Source: Diprion similis
Taxonomy: Eukaryota; Arthropoda; Insecta; Hymenoptera; Diprionidae
Length of the DNA: 64,000 nucleotides
NCBI RefSeq assembly: GCF_021155765.1
Contig: NC_060115.1
Coordinates: forward strand, 5,560,493 to 5,624,492
Direction: 5' to 3'
A program made the translations under genes and the position numbers. Below are positions 37,309 to 50,400 of this stretch, one piece after another. The notes beneath the pieces are model-generated. The model saw only the letters and a program-made list of their open reading frames with translations. It had not been told where the DNA came from and did not search any database. Numbering within the stretch: position 1 is the first letter of the stretch; each line of letters opens with the position of its first letter.

Positions 37309-39324
37309 AAGATTACGCCGGTGAAACGTTTAATGGACGTTCATGAATTTAGGGATAAGATTGCTAATCTAAGATCGTAACGTGTGTGATGTAAATTAGA
37401 TGCCCTATAATAAGAACTCTAGTATAAATTGCCTCGGTTATCGGAGAAATATTTTTTTTTTCTGCGCCAGACCATAGTTGTATTCGAAAATTGACTGACA
37501 GTACTGTCAGTACTAGATTTCCATATGGACATGGCCATGGCCATTACGCGAACTTGCGACAAAATGTTACATAGGTTGCTTTTCCATATTCCATATACGC
37601 CGAGCTTATTGTTATGAGAAAAAATGAAAGAAGAAAAATATTCTAATATAAGAGAAAAGCTTGCTGTTGAAGTTGGCATAAAAAAATCGGCCCAATTTTG
37701 TCAGGCTAACGAAAGACTTAATTAATTGAAAAGAAGAAGCTTTTAATTTATATCTGTAACATTTGAGTGTCTTGACATTGAAATGCAAGTTAGCATTTTT
37801 TCACTTGTGTGCATAAAGCAGACTTGCGCTTACAATTAGTCAGAAGCTGCGTGATCTTCATTCTTGACGTTATAATGACGAGGACGGGATAATATCTGTG
37901 AATATATAATACATATAATGATACTGCGATGGTTAATCATTTCACGGAACGTCATTCCCGAAGTGATGAAATATTGCAAAGAAATATTACCGCACCGTAA
38001 TGCGAAGTCGTATTTCGACAAGTGCTACACCCGCATATTGTTTCCTTGAAAATAGACGAATCTTTGAATATTCATTATTCGATGCTTGAACGTCACAAAT
38101 TTAACAGAATCGAACATTTTACCCATCCTTTTCATCGCCGTAGAAATGGTTTGATGCATGGGTCAACACAATGACCTGGATATCCGCCGATTGTGAAAAT
38201 AATTTAAATATTCACACGGAACGCTACCTGTTATAAATAATTCACAATTATACCATCAACTAAAATGGCAATACAGACACGAGGACAATCGGTACAAGGC
38301 TGGTTACGTGCATTTAAATCATTCGTTTACTAGATTTACAAGATAATATAATAATCTGTACCATCGCAGTGATCGGTTGATGTAATTTTCATAAATTACA
38401 GAGTTTTTTCAACCCAAGAGACGCATTCGATGAGCATGGGATTAGTGCACCCTTCGTGCAGTTATCTATTTATACAGATTGATTTAAAATGCTATAAACT
38501 TCCCTGCTTTAAAGACAGAAAGTCATTTGTCGTGGAGTTGATCGCCGTAGAATTGCGTGTCATATTCTCGTTACAATTCTTAGTTTTCTCATGAGATCTC
38601 ATTTTCTTAGATCTCACGAAACAAGCCGCAAGTAAACTGCGTGAGAAACGAGCCGCACGATCAGACTGAACCTGAAGCAAACAAATGATTCACTTTTAAA
38701 ATAAAAGAAAAATTTATTCCATTCAAACTTGATCACCAACTTTTCCATCAGTGGTATGCACCTATATAAACGGAAGATGATTATACTGACGTAAAATGCA
38801 GCCAGAACTCTTTCAGCACGCATCGCAGTTTAAGTTGCATACCTACTTTTTTTTTCAGACTACGGACTTTGGGTATTGCGATACAGTTGCGACTACATGT
38901 CGCGTTACATGATGTGCAAATATAGTATAGGCACAAGCAGGCCATGCTTTGCACGTATCGCGTCATAATAAGGATAACCATTTTTTGCCCCGAATACTAT
39001 GACCTCTCTAATAAATATATGCAGGCCAAATATTAATAAGCGATGGACTATTGGCGCGTAAATAATCTGCAGGTATATTAAGTCAAGTCAAAAACCTGCA
39101 GCTATGCAAAATTCAAGTTTGGCAAAATATGCCACCAATACACGTAAAGTATTTTTAAAACAACGACCACAGTGAACATACTTTAATGACACTGCATCAG
39201 AATAAAACCTTGATTCACACATTAACAAGTGGATTCTGGCTGACCATCCAGCAGCCTTCTAACTTTCCGTTTCCAAGCTCGTTTCAAGGTGAAATAACAA
39301 CAACAACCACAAAAATGGTAGTAG

Positions 39325-39357
39325 TAGTAATAATAATAATAATAATAATAATAATAC
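39325..39357. repeat. TAA trinucleotide microsatellite
   Basis: About ten TAA units are preceded by GTA units, in intergenic DNA. Confidence 0.9.
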
Positions 39358-40444
39358 GTAATTTTCTTGTTCGCACATTAAAAACAAAATGTCAAAATTG
39401 AGATCAGCATTAAAAAACACTCAGGTACCATAGTACACGAATATTAGATGATTTCTAGGCTTTGGACTAATATATTTGACCTGCAGCCATGAGGTACAGT
39501 TTTTTTTCAGCTGACCTTGGATTCATGACCTATGACCATAAGAACCTTGTAGTACCAATTTTTTTAAGACTCCGTTCAACCATTCTCAAGATATCATCAT
39601 TTTTGTTTACTTGTTATAATTTTGTTATTTAAATATTTCGAAAAACACTAAACTGATCGGAGTCAAAATCTAATCAGTTCTGGCTTAGACAAAGTCACGT
39701 CGATTGAGAATCGTAAGAATCTTAAATCGTAACTCGTTCTCAATATTATACCGTGTCGAAAAAGAAATATTTTGTTGGAAAGAATATTTACTACACTGGG
39801 AATATAAAAATATCTACGCATGAGTAGAGTAGAACACGTGGTGTACGCACAAACTGAGGACGTATTGTTTGTTAATAAGATCAAAAGCAAGAATAGCGAT
39901 GTCACATCGATCACACGTGGTCGTGACTTGCGGAATTGTGAATTCCGTTCCACGATTTCTGAAATGAGAATGATTTTTCAAGTTTATTCTTCTTAATTGA
40001 TTTACAATTATTTCGTATATATTCTTATCATTAAAAATTACTTACACCCAAGTCAGTTGATTGTTGTAAACATATGAAAATGAATAATATATCAAGGAAC
40101 AAAATATCAAGGCAAGGATAAACACAACGCAGATAAAAGCAGTCGAGCAATTACGAAAACCGGCTAAAAGTTATTAACCTCTGACAGCAAAGTGATCGAC
40201 AGAATAAAAAAAATTAGTGGAAAATACGACAGGCTGATCCAATTTTACGCGTATATAACATATTGCACGTCTATTCCAAATACGAGAGGGGGGTACAACG
40301 GAAACTACGCAAGAATGATCCGAAGAAACAGTTTGCATGCGATTAATTAGCCATTCTAATCAAAGCATTATACCTATATCTGATAATAATTGGCGTCAAC
40401 TAGTGCGCTGATGCAAAGGTGGGGAGGCGGTCATCGAGGAAAGA

Positions 40445-40480
40445 TATAAAAGCTCACCCACCTTCAATCGGGAGTCAGTT
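40445..40480 (+). promoter_or_regulatory. CYP4G core promoter: TATA box plus TCAGT initiator
   Basis: TATAAAAG starts at 40445, and an arthropod initiator TCAGT begins at 40475 with its A at 40477. The 32-nt spacing from TATA to the initiator A is canonical. A 5' UTR exon of about 65 nt (40477-40541) ends in a strong GAG|GTAAGT donor. A roughly 80-nt intron ends at TACCAG (40621), 19 nt before the ATG. Confidence 0.7.
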
Positions 40481-40640
40481 CGGTGGTGTTGCATCAACTG
40501 TTAAAGCTCGTTCAACCGGACCTCCATATAAAAAAAAAGAGGTAAGTGTCACCAATAGTGAATCGATAGATCGGTTTTACCTCTTCCTGGATTAACGCTC
40601 GTCTCCATTATTTCCTACCAGTATTACACTCGTGACAAAG

Positions 40641-42971
40641 ATGTCTGCAGCTGGACCCGATGTGGTAGCCGGGACGGTGGCAACAGCTACCGCCAGCGGA
40701 CTATCGGCGACCACCATCTTCTTCTCACTCCTCGTCCCAGCAATAGTTTTGTACTATATTTACTTCCGAGTTTCTCGACGACACATGATTGAGCTAGCTG
40801 AAAAACTTCCTGGCCCTCAAGGAGTACCATTCATCGGAAATGCTCTCGAATTTCTGGGAAGCTCAGACAGTACGTGATCTTATTAAACGCGAGTCTCTTC
40901 ATGATGTATTCACTTACATGAACGTACAATAATTTTTTTCATTTCTTAAGCCATCTTTCGGAATGTCTACCAGAAGTCCTTCGAGTTTGACCAGGTTATC
41001 AGGCTATGGATTGGACCCAAACTCCTCATCTTCTTGGTCGACCCCCGTGATGTGGAAGTCATTCTGTCAAGTCACGTTTACATTGACAAATCCAGCGAGT
41101 ACCGATTCTTCAGACCTTGGTTGGGAAACGGTCTTCTCATCTCCACTGGTGCGTTACAAAGCATTATCCTATCTCATTACAACCCAGCATCGTGAAGCTG
41201 CCAGTCTGCTTTCTCTATATCGGCTTGTGACTTTGCCTTTTGCTTACTTCCTGCAGAAAGAGAATTCTGGCTTCTGCGAAGTCAAGACTCAGATATGGGA
41301 TAGGCTACCTGTGCGTAACAGCAGAGGTGAGAGTTTCATGGGGGAATTTATGTCTCCGTAATTTTTGCTTTCACCCTACAGGACAGAAGTGGCGCGCTCA
41401 CCGCAAGCTGATTGCTCCCACTTTCCACTTGAATGTATTGAAGAGCTTTATTGACCTATTCAACGCTAACTCCCGCGCCGTTGTCGAGAAGATGCGTCGC
41501 GAACAGGGCAAGGAATTCGACTGTCACGATTACATGTCCGAGTGTACCGTTGAGATTCTTCTGGAGACTGCTATGGGGGTGTCCAAGTCTACCCAGGATC
41601 GCAGTGGATTCGAATACGCGATGGCGGTGATGAAGTGAGTATCCCCGAAAAACCGTTATTTCAGCCCCTCTGGCGCGCTTCTGCATCCTCTGCAGCATCT
41701 CAACTAATATGCCCGGTTTCTCAGGATGTGCGACATTCTTCACCTTCGTCATACCCGGGTATGGCTCAGGCCAGACTGGTTATTCAACCTTACTAAATAC
41801 GGAAAGGACCAGGTTCAACTACTCGACATCATCCACGGGCTGACCAAGAAGGTCATCAAGCGCAAGAAGGAGGAGTACAAGGGTGGAAAGCGCAACCTGA
41901 TCGACGCTGCCGCAAACCAGGCTGACGGAAAGACCAAGGTATGATTCGGTAAGACTATTCACGTGTGATGTACTGGTTTTACAATGATTGATTGCTGTGC
42001 AGAGCACAACCGTCGTCGAGGGTCTGTCCTTCGGACAATCCGCTGGACTCAAGGATGACTTGGACGTCGATGACAACGACGTTGGCGAGAAGAAGAGGCT
42101 CGCCTTCCTCGACCTGCTGATCGAGTCCGGACAAAACGGGGTCGTCCTGACCGATACTGAGATCAAGGAACAAGTCGACACGATCATGTTCGAGGTCTGC
42201 CATAACATCCACTCCGCGCTGATCGTGAGACCACATCCTTTCAACATACAGCTCAACGAATGTATTGATTTTAGGGACACGACACCACCGCTGCCGGTTC
42301 AAGCTTCTTCCTATCGATGATGGGCATACATCAAGACATCCAAGACAAGGTAATCGAAGAGCTTGACGAAATCTTCGGAGACAGTGATAGGCCAGTCACA
42401 TTCCAAGACACTTTGGAGATGAAATACCTCGAACGATGTCTTATGGAGACTCTCCGAATGTACCCACCCGTGCCCATTATTGCCCGCGAAATCAAAACGG
42501 ATCTTAAGTTAGGTCAGTACTTAGCTGGTACCGTCGTCGTAATTGCGTTGATTTTTTCTAATCCATATGCATGCGTAATCCATCATGAAATCTTAATTTA
42601 TCTTGACAGCGTCCGGGGATTACATCTTGCCCGCTGGAGCCACCGTGGTTATCGGTACCTTCAAGATGCACCGTCAGGCCAACATCTACCCGAACCCTGA
42701 TGTCTTCAACCCCGATAACTTCCTTCCCGAGAAGACAGCGAACCGTCATTATTACGCGTTCGTGCCCTTCTCAGCAGGACCCCGTTCCTGCGTAGGCCGG
42801 AAATACGCCATGCTTAAACTGAAGATAATCCTCTCGACAATCTTGAGGAACTTCAGAGTCAAGTCCGACCTGAAAGAAGAGGACTTCAGGCTGCAGGCTG
42901 ACATTATCCTGAAACGTGCCGAGGGATTCAAGATCCGGTTGGAACCCAGGAAGCCTGGTATCAAGGCCTAA
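40641..42971 (+). CDS. CYP4G: Cytochrome P450 CYP4G, seven coding exons
   Basis: Coding exons: 40641-40869, 40951-41148, 41382-41634, 41725-41938, 42003-42194, 42275-42512 and 42610-42971, all phase-consistent, giving 561 aa. The ATG in ACAAAGATG context gives MSAAGPDVV. An N-terminal membrane anchor lies at about residues 22-44. The I-helix motif GHDTTAAG starts at 363, the K-helix is ETLR (420-423), and the heme-binding loop PFSAGPRSCVG carries ligand Cys502. Residues about 285-330 form the acidic, Asp-rich insertion that marks CYP4G among CYP4 enzymes. CYP4G enzymes act in oenocyte ER as oxidative decarbonylases, turning long-chain aldehydes into cuticular hydrocarbons for waterproofing and signalling. 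All catalytic motifs are intact. Exon 5 uses a non-consensus GTCTGC donor, which conservation across the junction supports. The nearest alternative is another CYP4 subfamily, which would lack the insertion. Confidence 0.95.
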
Positions 42972-43125
42972 ACTAGACAATCGTTACAATCATCTGGTCA
43001 AAAGCTCAAGTGAGCTATACGCATATGATAACATATGCCTTGTACATGCTTTATATTGATCTGTTTAATCGTAAAATTATAACATTGTACCTTATGTACA
43101 CTATATTTGTTGATATTTAACCAAC

Positions 43126-43131
43126 AATAAA
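43126..43131 (+). terminator. CYP4G polyadenylation signal
   Basis: AATAAA lies 155 nt past the CYP4G stop codon. The TTC29-like ATG is only 128 nt downstream, so the two transcripts nearly abut. Confidence 0.65.
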
Positions 43132-43258
43132 ACACACAGCAGTGTTGCTGTAAAATAATTAAACCTACGAGCCTATCTTCGCTCGGTGACGATCGCTTGT
43201 TTCGCTACAGTCTGTCAAGTCGTTGTCAATTTGCAGCGAAAAATCGCGGAAAAAAATT

Positions 43259-45865
43259 ATGTCACGAGCGTATCAACCGTCTTGGGATTTCTGTAAAGCC
43301 TTCAAAAATCAAGTTCCACAAGAAGCAGAAAATTATGCTGAAACTTCCGAAATTCCCGAAAACCAAGTGGAAGCTCCTCCTCCTCCACCTCCTCCTCCTC
43401 CTCCGCCTCTTCCTCCCAGAGTGAAAACTATAGCTAAGGCACTCAGGAAAGAACTCCCAGAAGTCATGGCGACCTGGAAATCTTTTCTGCCTGATCTGTC
43501 AGCCGAAGACCTCAGGAGGTGAGCATTATCATTATGCATATGCGTTGCGGATCATCGAATACTACAGCAACGCGCTATTTTGTTCATCACTTCCAATTGC
43601 GGTTAAAAGGTAAATGCTGATTGCCATTACAATCAGATCATCCTGAGAACAAGGAAATTTATCATCGTTGTCCGTTCAGAACTATAAAGCTCGTATGTTA
43701 CTAGAAGGTTGTAACGCAAAGCCTGATATTTATCCAATTTATTGTGTTAGATGAGTATCTTAGTGAGTATAGGTATAAGTTAAACCGACAAGTCTCATGA
43801 TCTCGCTACAACGAATTCACATGATCAATTTTTCGCTGAACGATAATCGGATCGCAGGTACCACTTTGCTCATCACACGGTAGCTTGTCTTGAACTCGAA
43901 GAGGCTGGCTACAAGAACGCTGCTCAATATTTGAGGATGCTATTTGACCTGGAGGAGGAGATGAGGGTCAAAGCTGGACCCGGGACGATAATTTGGACTA
44001 ACCCACGGCTCAAAGATGACGATCCTTCGGTTGATCGTCTGAAGATCGGCTTGGCTGAAGCGAACAAAGCGATGCTGAATGGTTGACTCGCCACATAGTT
44101 TCATTTGATTGATTCTTATGCGATAATGAAATCCTTGCATATTGTCGAAATGAAAATATTTACGTGTTCCCATAGAGCAGCCGATCGCGCAAGCAGCTGC
44201 TCTTTTAGAGACCGCATTACATTTTCAAGGAACTACTTGGGAATGGTGGTGGGTTGCAGAAAAACTCTTCAAAAGCGCCATGGCCGCTGGTGAAGCTGTT
44301 GAAAATGATGACCAGCAAACCTTAACCACGATAAAATATCTCTACGGACGTTTCCTATTTAACGAAAGTATGACCTGACTGAATATCATCACTAAATGCC
44401 GGCATCCGCAAATACCGTTTACAGTTATCGTATATGGAATATTTTTTCTTGGTACGTAACAGTGAAGGAGACTAAAGTGTCCTTGAAATTTTTGGACGAA
44501 GCCAGACAGGCGTCGGAGGAAAAATGGTGGAACGCATCCAAGATACTTGGTATTAAACAGGACAGCATCTTCAGGGAGTGTAGCACCCTTCTCTACCGCG
44601 CCATACTGGAAATGGCCATAAGGGCGCAAAAAAACAACGATACCGATCTCGCGATCGCGGCTTGCCAGAAGGCGCTGAAGTATGCCACAGACTGTAAGAC
44701 GGTGCAGCTTGTCCAATTCATTATGAGCTTAAAAATAGATGACGATTTCAGCTGACCACGAGGAGTACATAACCGACGTGTTGTGTGTATTGGGAAGAAG
44801 CTACTTGGCTGCAAACCAGCTGCAGTTGGCCCTGCAGAATTTCATCAAGTACCTGAACCTCTCCAGGCAGATTTTTGACCACGATGGTATTTGCAACGCC
44901 CACATGGAGCTGGCCTTCACCTACAAAGTAATTCCAGAATCTCCAATACCTTTGTAACATTCAGCCTAGTTGGAAAGAACAGATTTTAGCTATGTGTCTA
45001 ATCTATGCTTCTTTCTGAGATCAGGAACTGGGCGATCCAACGAGCACCATGGAACACCTTGAATGCCTCCGGGAAACAGCTTCTAAGTTCGAACTGCCCT
45101 ACAAACTCGCGCAAGCCCATTACCACATCGGCGAGCATCTTCTGACTCACGTAAGGTCCAGATAGCAAATTAATGGTACCGTGGTATTTATTGAAATTAT
45201 GCTTCCTCCGAGATAGGGTGTACTACCCGCGGCCACTTCGCACCTGGAATTTGCTTTCACCCTCTACAACGGAATGGGCCAGACGCTGGAAGCTAATCAC
45301 GCTCGCTGTATAGCGGCAGTTTCGAAAGGTGATTCTTAGTGTTATCACGATGAACATTACTGGTTAACAATCGCCAAAACACATATTATCAACTTTATTG
45401 GATCGACTGTTTCGTTTCTGGTTCGTCGTAAAATATCAGTTTTATTATTACAGGGCAAGAATTCATCGACCAATACATAGAATTGATACTCCAATCCGGA
45501 GAGTACGATCAAGCGGCTACCGTAAGGCTTTGTGATTGGAAAAATAAGAGAGTACCATTTTGGAGGGAAAAAAAATACACTTGCGAAGCCTACGGTGAAA
45601 ACGATGATGGTAAATACACATACAAGACGCGGTAATCTGAGGAATAATTATTCGAATAAATAAGCCAGATAAAACAGATGATTCGCTTGAATCTACGAGA
45701 AAATATGACGTTTTAGGTCAGGAATTTCACCAGCCTCACTGGTCTGCGTCTGATTACGAGAATCTCTCACAGACTGAATCCGTAAAAGTTGAGAGTCTAC
45801 AATCGGTGAATAGTGTCCTCTCCGTAGATTCCGTACCACATGAAGCTTCTGATCTGAACGATTAG
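43259..45865 (+). CDS. TTC29: TTC29-like tetratricopeptide repeat protein
   Basis: Coding exons: 43259-43518, 43858-44081, 44176-44367, 44463-44693, 44752-44927, 45025-45150, 45217-45328, 45454-45609 and 45678-45865, giving about 554 aa. The N-terminus (MSRAYQPSW) is followed by a run of about ten prolines near residue 42. The core has helical TPR-like pairs, including CVLGRSYLAANQLQLALQNF and AHYHIGEHLLTHGVLPAATS. Its order and spacing follow vertebrate TTC29 (IIWTNPRL..DRLKIGL aligning to FWLQKPL..DKLDYFY). TTC29 is an axonemal/IFT-associated protein needed for sperm flagella; an equivalent role in insect sperm or sensory cilia is inferred. The C-terminal Ser/Glu-rich tail is not conserved. 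Assignment rests on recall of the family pattern; another ciliary TPR protein remains possible. Confidence 0.75.
43374..43415 (+). repeat. CCT-type triplet run encoding polyproline
   Basis: A pyrimidine triplet run inside exon 1 of the TTC29-like gene encodes its polyproline tract. It is likely length-polymorphic. Confidence 0.8.
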
Positions 45866-46520
45866 AAAAACACATGGATGGATACCCAAGTTTTTTTTTT
45901 TTATGTTGGTGCTCTTAAATTGAAAAAGCCTGGTTAATTCTATTATTTACTTCTTTTTTGAGCTTTGATACTCATTAAAGTCGATCAATGATTCCACCAT
46001 CACGTTAGTATAAGTCTATTAATTTCGTGGTAGATCAATCGCAGATAAAGCATATTAGGTAAAGCATATTTGAAAATCATGACTTTATTTTTTTGCTTCT
46101 CTATATATAAACATGAGATAGAGCTGTTCATACATTAATCCTTATGACATATTATGTAGGTATAATCTATCTTCATATGTATACACATTTTGTGTACGCA
46201 TAATAAATATACATGTGTGTATGTACAACATTGTGCACACCTTTAACACGTAACTAGACGAATAGTTGTTATTTATCATAGATGAGTATCATGTGAATTT
46301 TGACTGCAGAACAAATTTGAGAAAATGTAATAAAATAGAAATGTACATACATGTAAAAACAAATCAACGACTATCTACATCTCTATGCTAGTAGATGATA
46401 ATCCATCTACCGCTTCATAGGTGAGTCGATTGAAATAAGAAACGCTTCTGATCGGCGGAATATCGCTTACAAATCAGCTGTAGCCTTGGCTAGATGTAAT
46501 GTATATGGGCATATAATAGC

Positions 46521-46569
46521 TATTTTCGCATCAAGGGTGTGAAGTGTTACGCCCGTGATGCGAAGAATA
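46521..46569. repeat. Compact hairpin-forming inverted repeat
   Basis: The arms tattttcgcatcaagggtg and cgcccgtgatgcgaagaata pair over about 19 positions with one mismatch, one bulge and one G-U pair, around a 10-nt loop. It lies just beyond the 3' end of the TTC29-like gene. Function unknown; a structured 3' end or small foldback element is possible. Confidence 0.45.
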
Positions 46570-47222
46570 TTTTTCGTCCTACGTAGGCGTAGAATCCCGC
46601 TTTCCGTCTACCATGACAAAAAATGAATTTAAAATCGTGAAATTTGACGGTACTGAACGAAGAGTGACGTGAATAAAAGCAATACATGTTTGCATTGGTT
46701 GTTTGTCCTATTACAGCCATGGCGGGATATGAGGCTGTTTAAAACTTGAAAATATCGTTTTCCTTCGCAATAGCGATATTATTATCCGTGCTACCGCGCG
46801 CTGGGAAACAATCTGAAACATACGTAATACAAAGAACTGTATAATTTTTCAAGGAAATGACAAACTGTTTACAGGTTTCCTTTTATTCATCTCCCGTCAA
46901 TATTTAAATTTGGTGTATTTCTTATTTTTTCATCGCACGTATTTTCGTATAATAAAATACAGTAGCCAATACTTGACGGTTACTTGCTAAAGGTTTCTGG
47001 ACCACGTGAATTACCAATGTTTACGTAGCACTGCCCATTTGGACAACACAGTTTTATGCTAGCATTTCAATTGCTATCACCTATATTTAATTTTAGCGTC
47101 ACTAATTCTCATTCGAAGTTGATAAAAATAAATCTTCATTGTAGTAGATCTTACATTTTCCTCGACCCCAAAATTCTTCCAATTCTACTACATCAATAAT
47201 AGTATAATTACTATTTACTCAA

Positions 47223-47228
47223 TTTATT
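47223..47228 (-). terminator. Candidate ZAD-gene polyadenylation signal
   Basis: A minus-strand AATAAA lies about 225 nt beyond the stop codon of the ZAD protein. Confidence 0.45.
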
Positions 47229-47451
47229 TCACAATTTTACCCCTAACTGCAGCAATTACTGAAACCTATTCAGAGATAACGCAGTATCATGCTCGAGTAA
47301 TTTCGAATGAAGTCGTTGAATTTTAGTATAAATATACCTGTACACTGAGAACTTAAACTATGATAGTTCAAACACTGGAAGTGACAGTAGATATAATTCG
47401 TTACTGGATTCACAGTTAAATATATATCAATGGTAGTATATCATTTTCAAG

Positions 47452-50400
47452 TCACTCCAAGACTAACTTTTCTTGTGCCTTGACTAAAAGGCTTGTTGAC
47501 ATTTTATCTGTGCTCTTCTCTATCTCTTTCGAAATGCTTTCCAATGTTTCAGGTTCCGATACGAGGTCGTTTTCACCTCGCTTTTGAACTTCTGCGGTTG
47601 CAAGATCGATAACTTCCTGCAGGATTTCAGTAACTGTAGATAACGCATGGTTATTGGTTACGTTGTTGGGTTCTTCAATATCTTGAGGAGACTCGTTTAT
47701 CGGATCTTCAGTGATGTCTTCTGTCATGCTTTGTTCATTATCTTCCAGGCTCGGGTTTATCGATTCGTTTTTTGTACCAGGGTCCTTATCTACAGTATCA
47801 ATTTCCGTGATGGATTTCACCGAATCCAGTTCGTCGTCGATAATTTCTTTATTTTCGTTCGTTTCTGTTTGCTCCCCATCAACGTGATTCGTATCGTTTA
47901 ACGCCGGAACATCGTTTAACGTCGGAACATCGTTTGTGTTCATTGTTTCATCTTCTAACTTCTCTGTGTGTTCATCCAAGTCTTCCAGCAAGTTTTCCGT
48001 GTCTACCACAAGACTACGCATATCGGTTTCCTCATCCTTAGCTAAATCTGGAACTTTCTCCGCAACTTCGCCGCTTTCATTCGATGGTGCAGCAGCCACT
48101 ATAACATCCTCATCATTCGTGTGCTCTACAACATTTGTTTCTTCGGTATTTGTGAGAGTTTGCTCAAGTGCCGTCGGTACTTCTTCAGGTAAACTTTTGT
48201 CCAATTTTTCACTTGATACTTCTTCAGTAGAATTGTTATCGTCGTCATTTTTGGATTCTGTGAGCAAATTCGGTCCGGGATGAATTTCATCTACCTTGGT
48301 TTCTGACGTTTGATTATTTTTGGATCCATTGTCATTAACCAGATCTGAATCCTGCGCGATATCCTCTGTGATAACATTTAGAGAATTATTAATAACTGAA
48401 GTCGACTCTTCTGAAAGTGGCCTATTCAATGTGTTGACAGTATCAGTCTCTCTAGCACTCTCGAATTCCAGCGATTTGTTATCTCCTTGTAACAACTCTG
48501 ATGATAAATCACTACAAACAATTTCTGTATTATCCGTGTTAGACTCAGATCCTTTGGCCTGTTCAGCATCACCAGCTGGAGTAGATATTTCCGGATCGAG
48601 AAGTTTCTCGTTCACCTGAGGCGGATCTGGCAAAGAGCTAGCGTCGGCGGACTCTTGGGTAATTTCTTTCATTTCCAAATTTTCATTGAGCGTCTGAAAA
48701 TGATTATCGACATTCAACTTCTCTACTTTAATTTCTACCTGCTTGAAATGGGTCAATTCGTGCTTCATTCCAATCACTTTATTTTTATATTCTGTTTTGC
48801 AAACTTTGCATACATATGCATTTTTGAGTTTGAAGGGAAAGCTAACCATCATCAATTTTTTAGATCGCTTAGGAGAAGCTTTGATTTTCAAAGGCAAACG
48901 TTGATTGGCGATTGATTCATCACTCGATTTATTTTTTTCAATGTTTTTTAAATCTCGTTTCGAACCAGGGCTGGCTGATCTTTGTTTCGTGCGTATGGCA
49001 AGGTTTCTCGTTTTCGGACTGGCTGGTAATGTGGGTTCTGAAATCAACGGAACTTTTTTGCGTACCTTTCTCAATTCTTTCCCAGCTTCTGTGTCAGCCT
49101 CAGGAGGTAGATCTGTACTTTTAGATCCCGCTTCATGAGTCTTCAGTTTCTTACTATTGCCATGCAATTTAATCTTACCGGACTTATTTTTAATATGAAG
49201 AGTATTCAATTTTTCTTCAGTTTTAATTTTTTTCACTTCAGAGACATCGCTCCAGTTGTCTTGCAGAATCACACCCTCAGAATCAGAACTTTGGAGCCGG
49301 GTACTTCTTCTTAACTGCTCCTTCTCCAACGGAATCGTCACTATTGCATTTTGTACAGATTTTAATCTCTTATTAGGTCTACTGTCGCTGTCAGCTTCCT
49401 CCTGCTTAGCGCTTCGCTTCGTTCGTGACCACGAAGCTGATAAAGATTCTAGTTCCGACTTATTATCATCAACACCTCGTTTTTGACGAGTTTTTCTAGT
49501 TGCTTTAGTATTTGGTATCTCGGTGTCACTGTGATCAGATATAACATAAATTTGGGCATCTTTTTCAGCTTTTTCAACATTACATGATCCGTTATCTTTT
49601 GACGATGCTGCACTCAGCACATCCTTGACAAACACTGCACAAAGTCTGGTGGTTTTAGATTCAATCTGAGTGTTTGGCCTACGTTTATTACCTGTCCTGG
49701 TACTTATTGGATCCATTGTTATCCAGCACGCTTTACACACTGTGAGGCCCGTTCTGTGTAATCTGTACATATCGATACCGTCTTCTATTAAAGTTTCACA
49801 TTGACCGCAGGTACGGAAATGTAATTGCTGAGGGTGCTTGAGGTTCTTAAGCCTTTTTGAGCGCAACTGTTTGGGAGCCATTTTGTTGTACTCACTATCT
49901 GAGTCAGAGGTATACTGAAGTTTGGCCGCAGAATGGACGGTAGTCTTACGACTCACCACAAACGTCTCTGTCTGAAATAGAGTTAGGACCATTAGGCCTA
50001 GATCTTTGCAAGCTGTACAAAAATTTATTCAAACACTCATATGCACACCTTTGGTAAACTTGCTACAACACCTTTACACTCAGTTATTTTCTCTAGTTTA
50101 GACCTCACTTCTCGAGCCAATTTCTTCAAGTCGTATAAGATGTCCAAGTTGTAGCGGCAGAAGAGGCATATCAATAAACCTTCAGATTCTTCCCGAGTTA
50201 TCTGTAAGGAATTGTAAAACGTGTTTGAAGTCAAGGGTTAAGAACTAAGAGTGGAAATTTATCTGAACTATGAATAAGTGAAATCCAAGAACAACACCAG
50301 TCTTAGGTTACAGAGTACATTTCACTTGTTCTAAACAGAGGAAGCGTGACAAGTCAAGGTTAAATTAGCAGCTTACCGATTTATGAAAGCATTCATATAT

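Larger units (their letters stand above)
35557..40440. other. Intergenic region between the carboxypeptidase and CYP4G
   Basis: This is 4.9 kb of AT-rich DNA. A poly(A) signal at 35597-35602 probably ends the carboxypeptidase transcript. A TAA microsatellite lies at about 39325-39357 and a 75-nt inverted repeat at 37234-37308. Short open frames on both strands look random. A minus-strand frame at 39663-39953 has a hydrophobic stretch but no ATG start. Confidence 0.6.
45866..47451. other. Convergent intergenic region between TTC29-like and ZAD genes
   Basis: This 1.6-kb region lies between two 3' ends. A minus-strand AATAAA at 47228-47223 is a good candidate end for the ZAD gene. On the + strand an ATTAAA lies near 45974 and an AATAAA near 46202. 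A compact inverted repeat lies at 46521-46569. No gene was seen. Confidence 0.6.

Noticed and set aside
39663..39953. A 96-codon minus-strand frame with a hydrophobic, signal-like stretch
   Set aside because: It has no ATG upstream of the hydrophobic stretch, no family match and no splice support.
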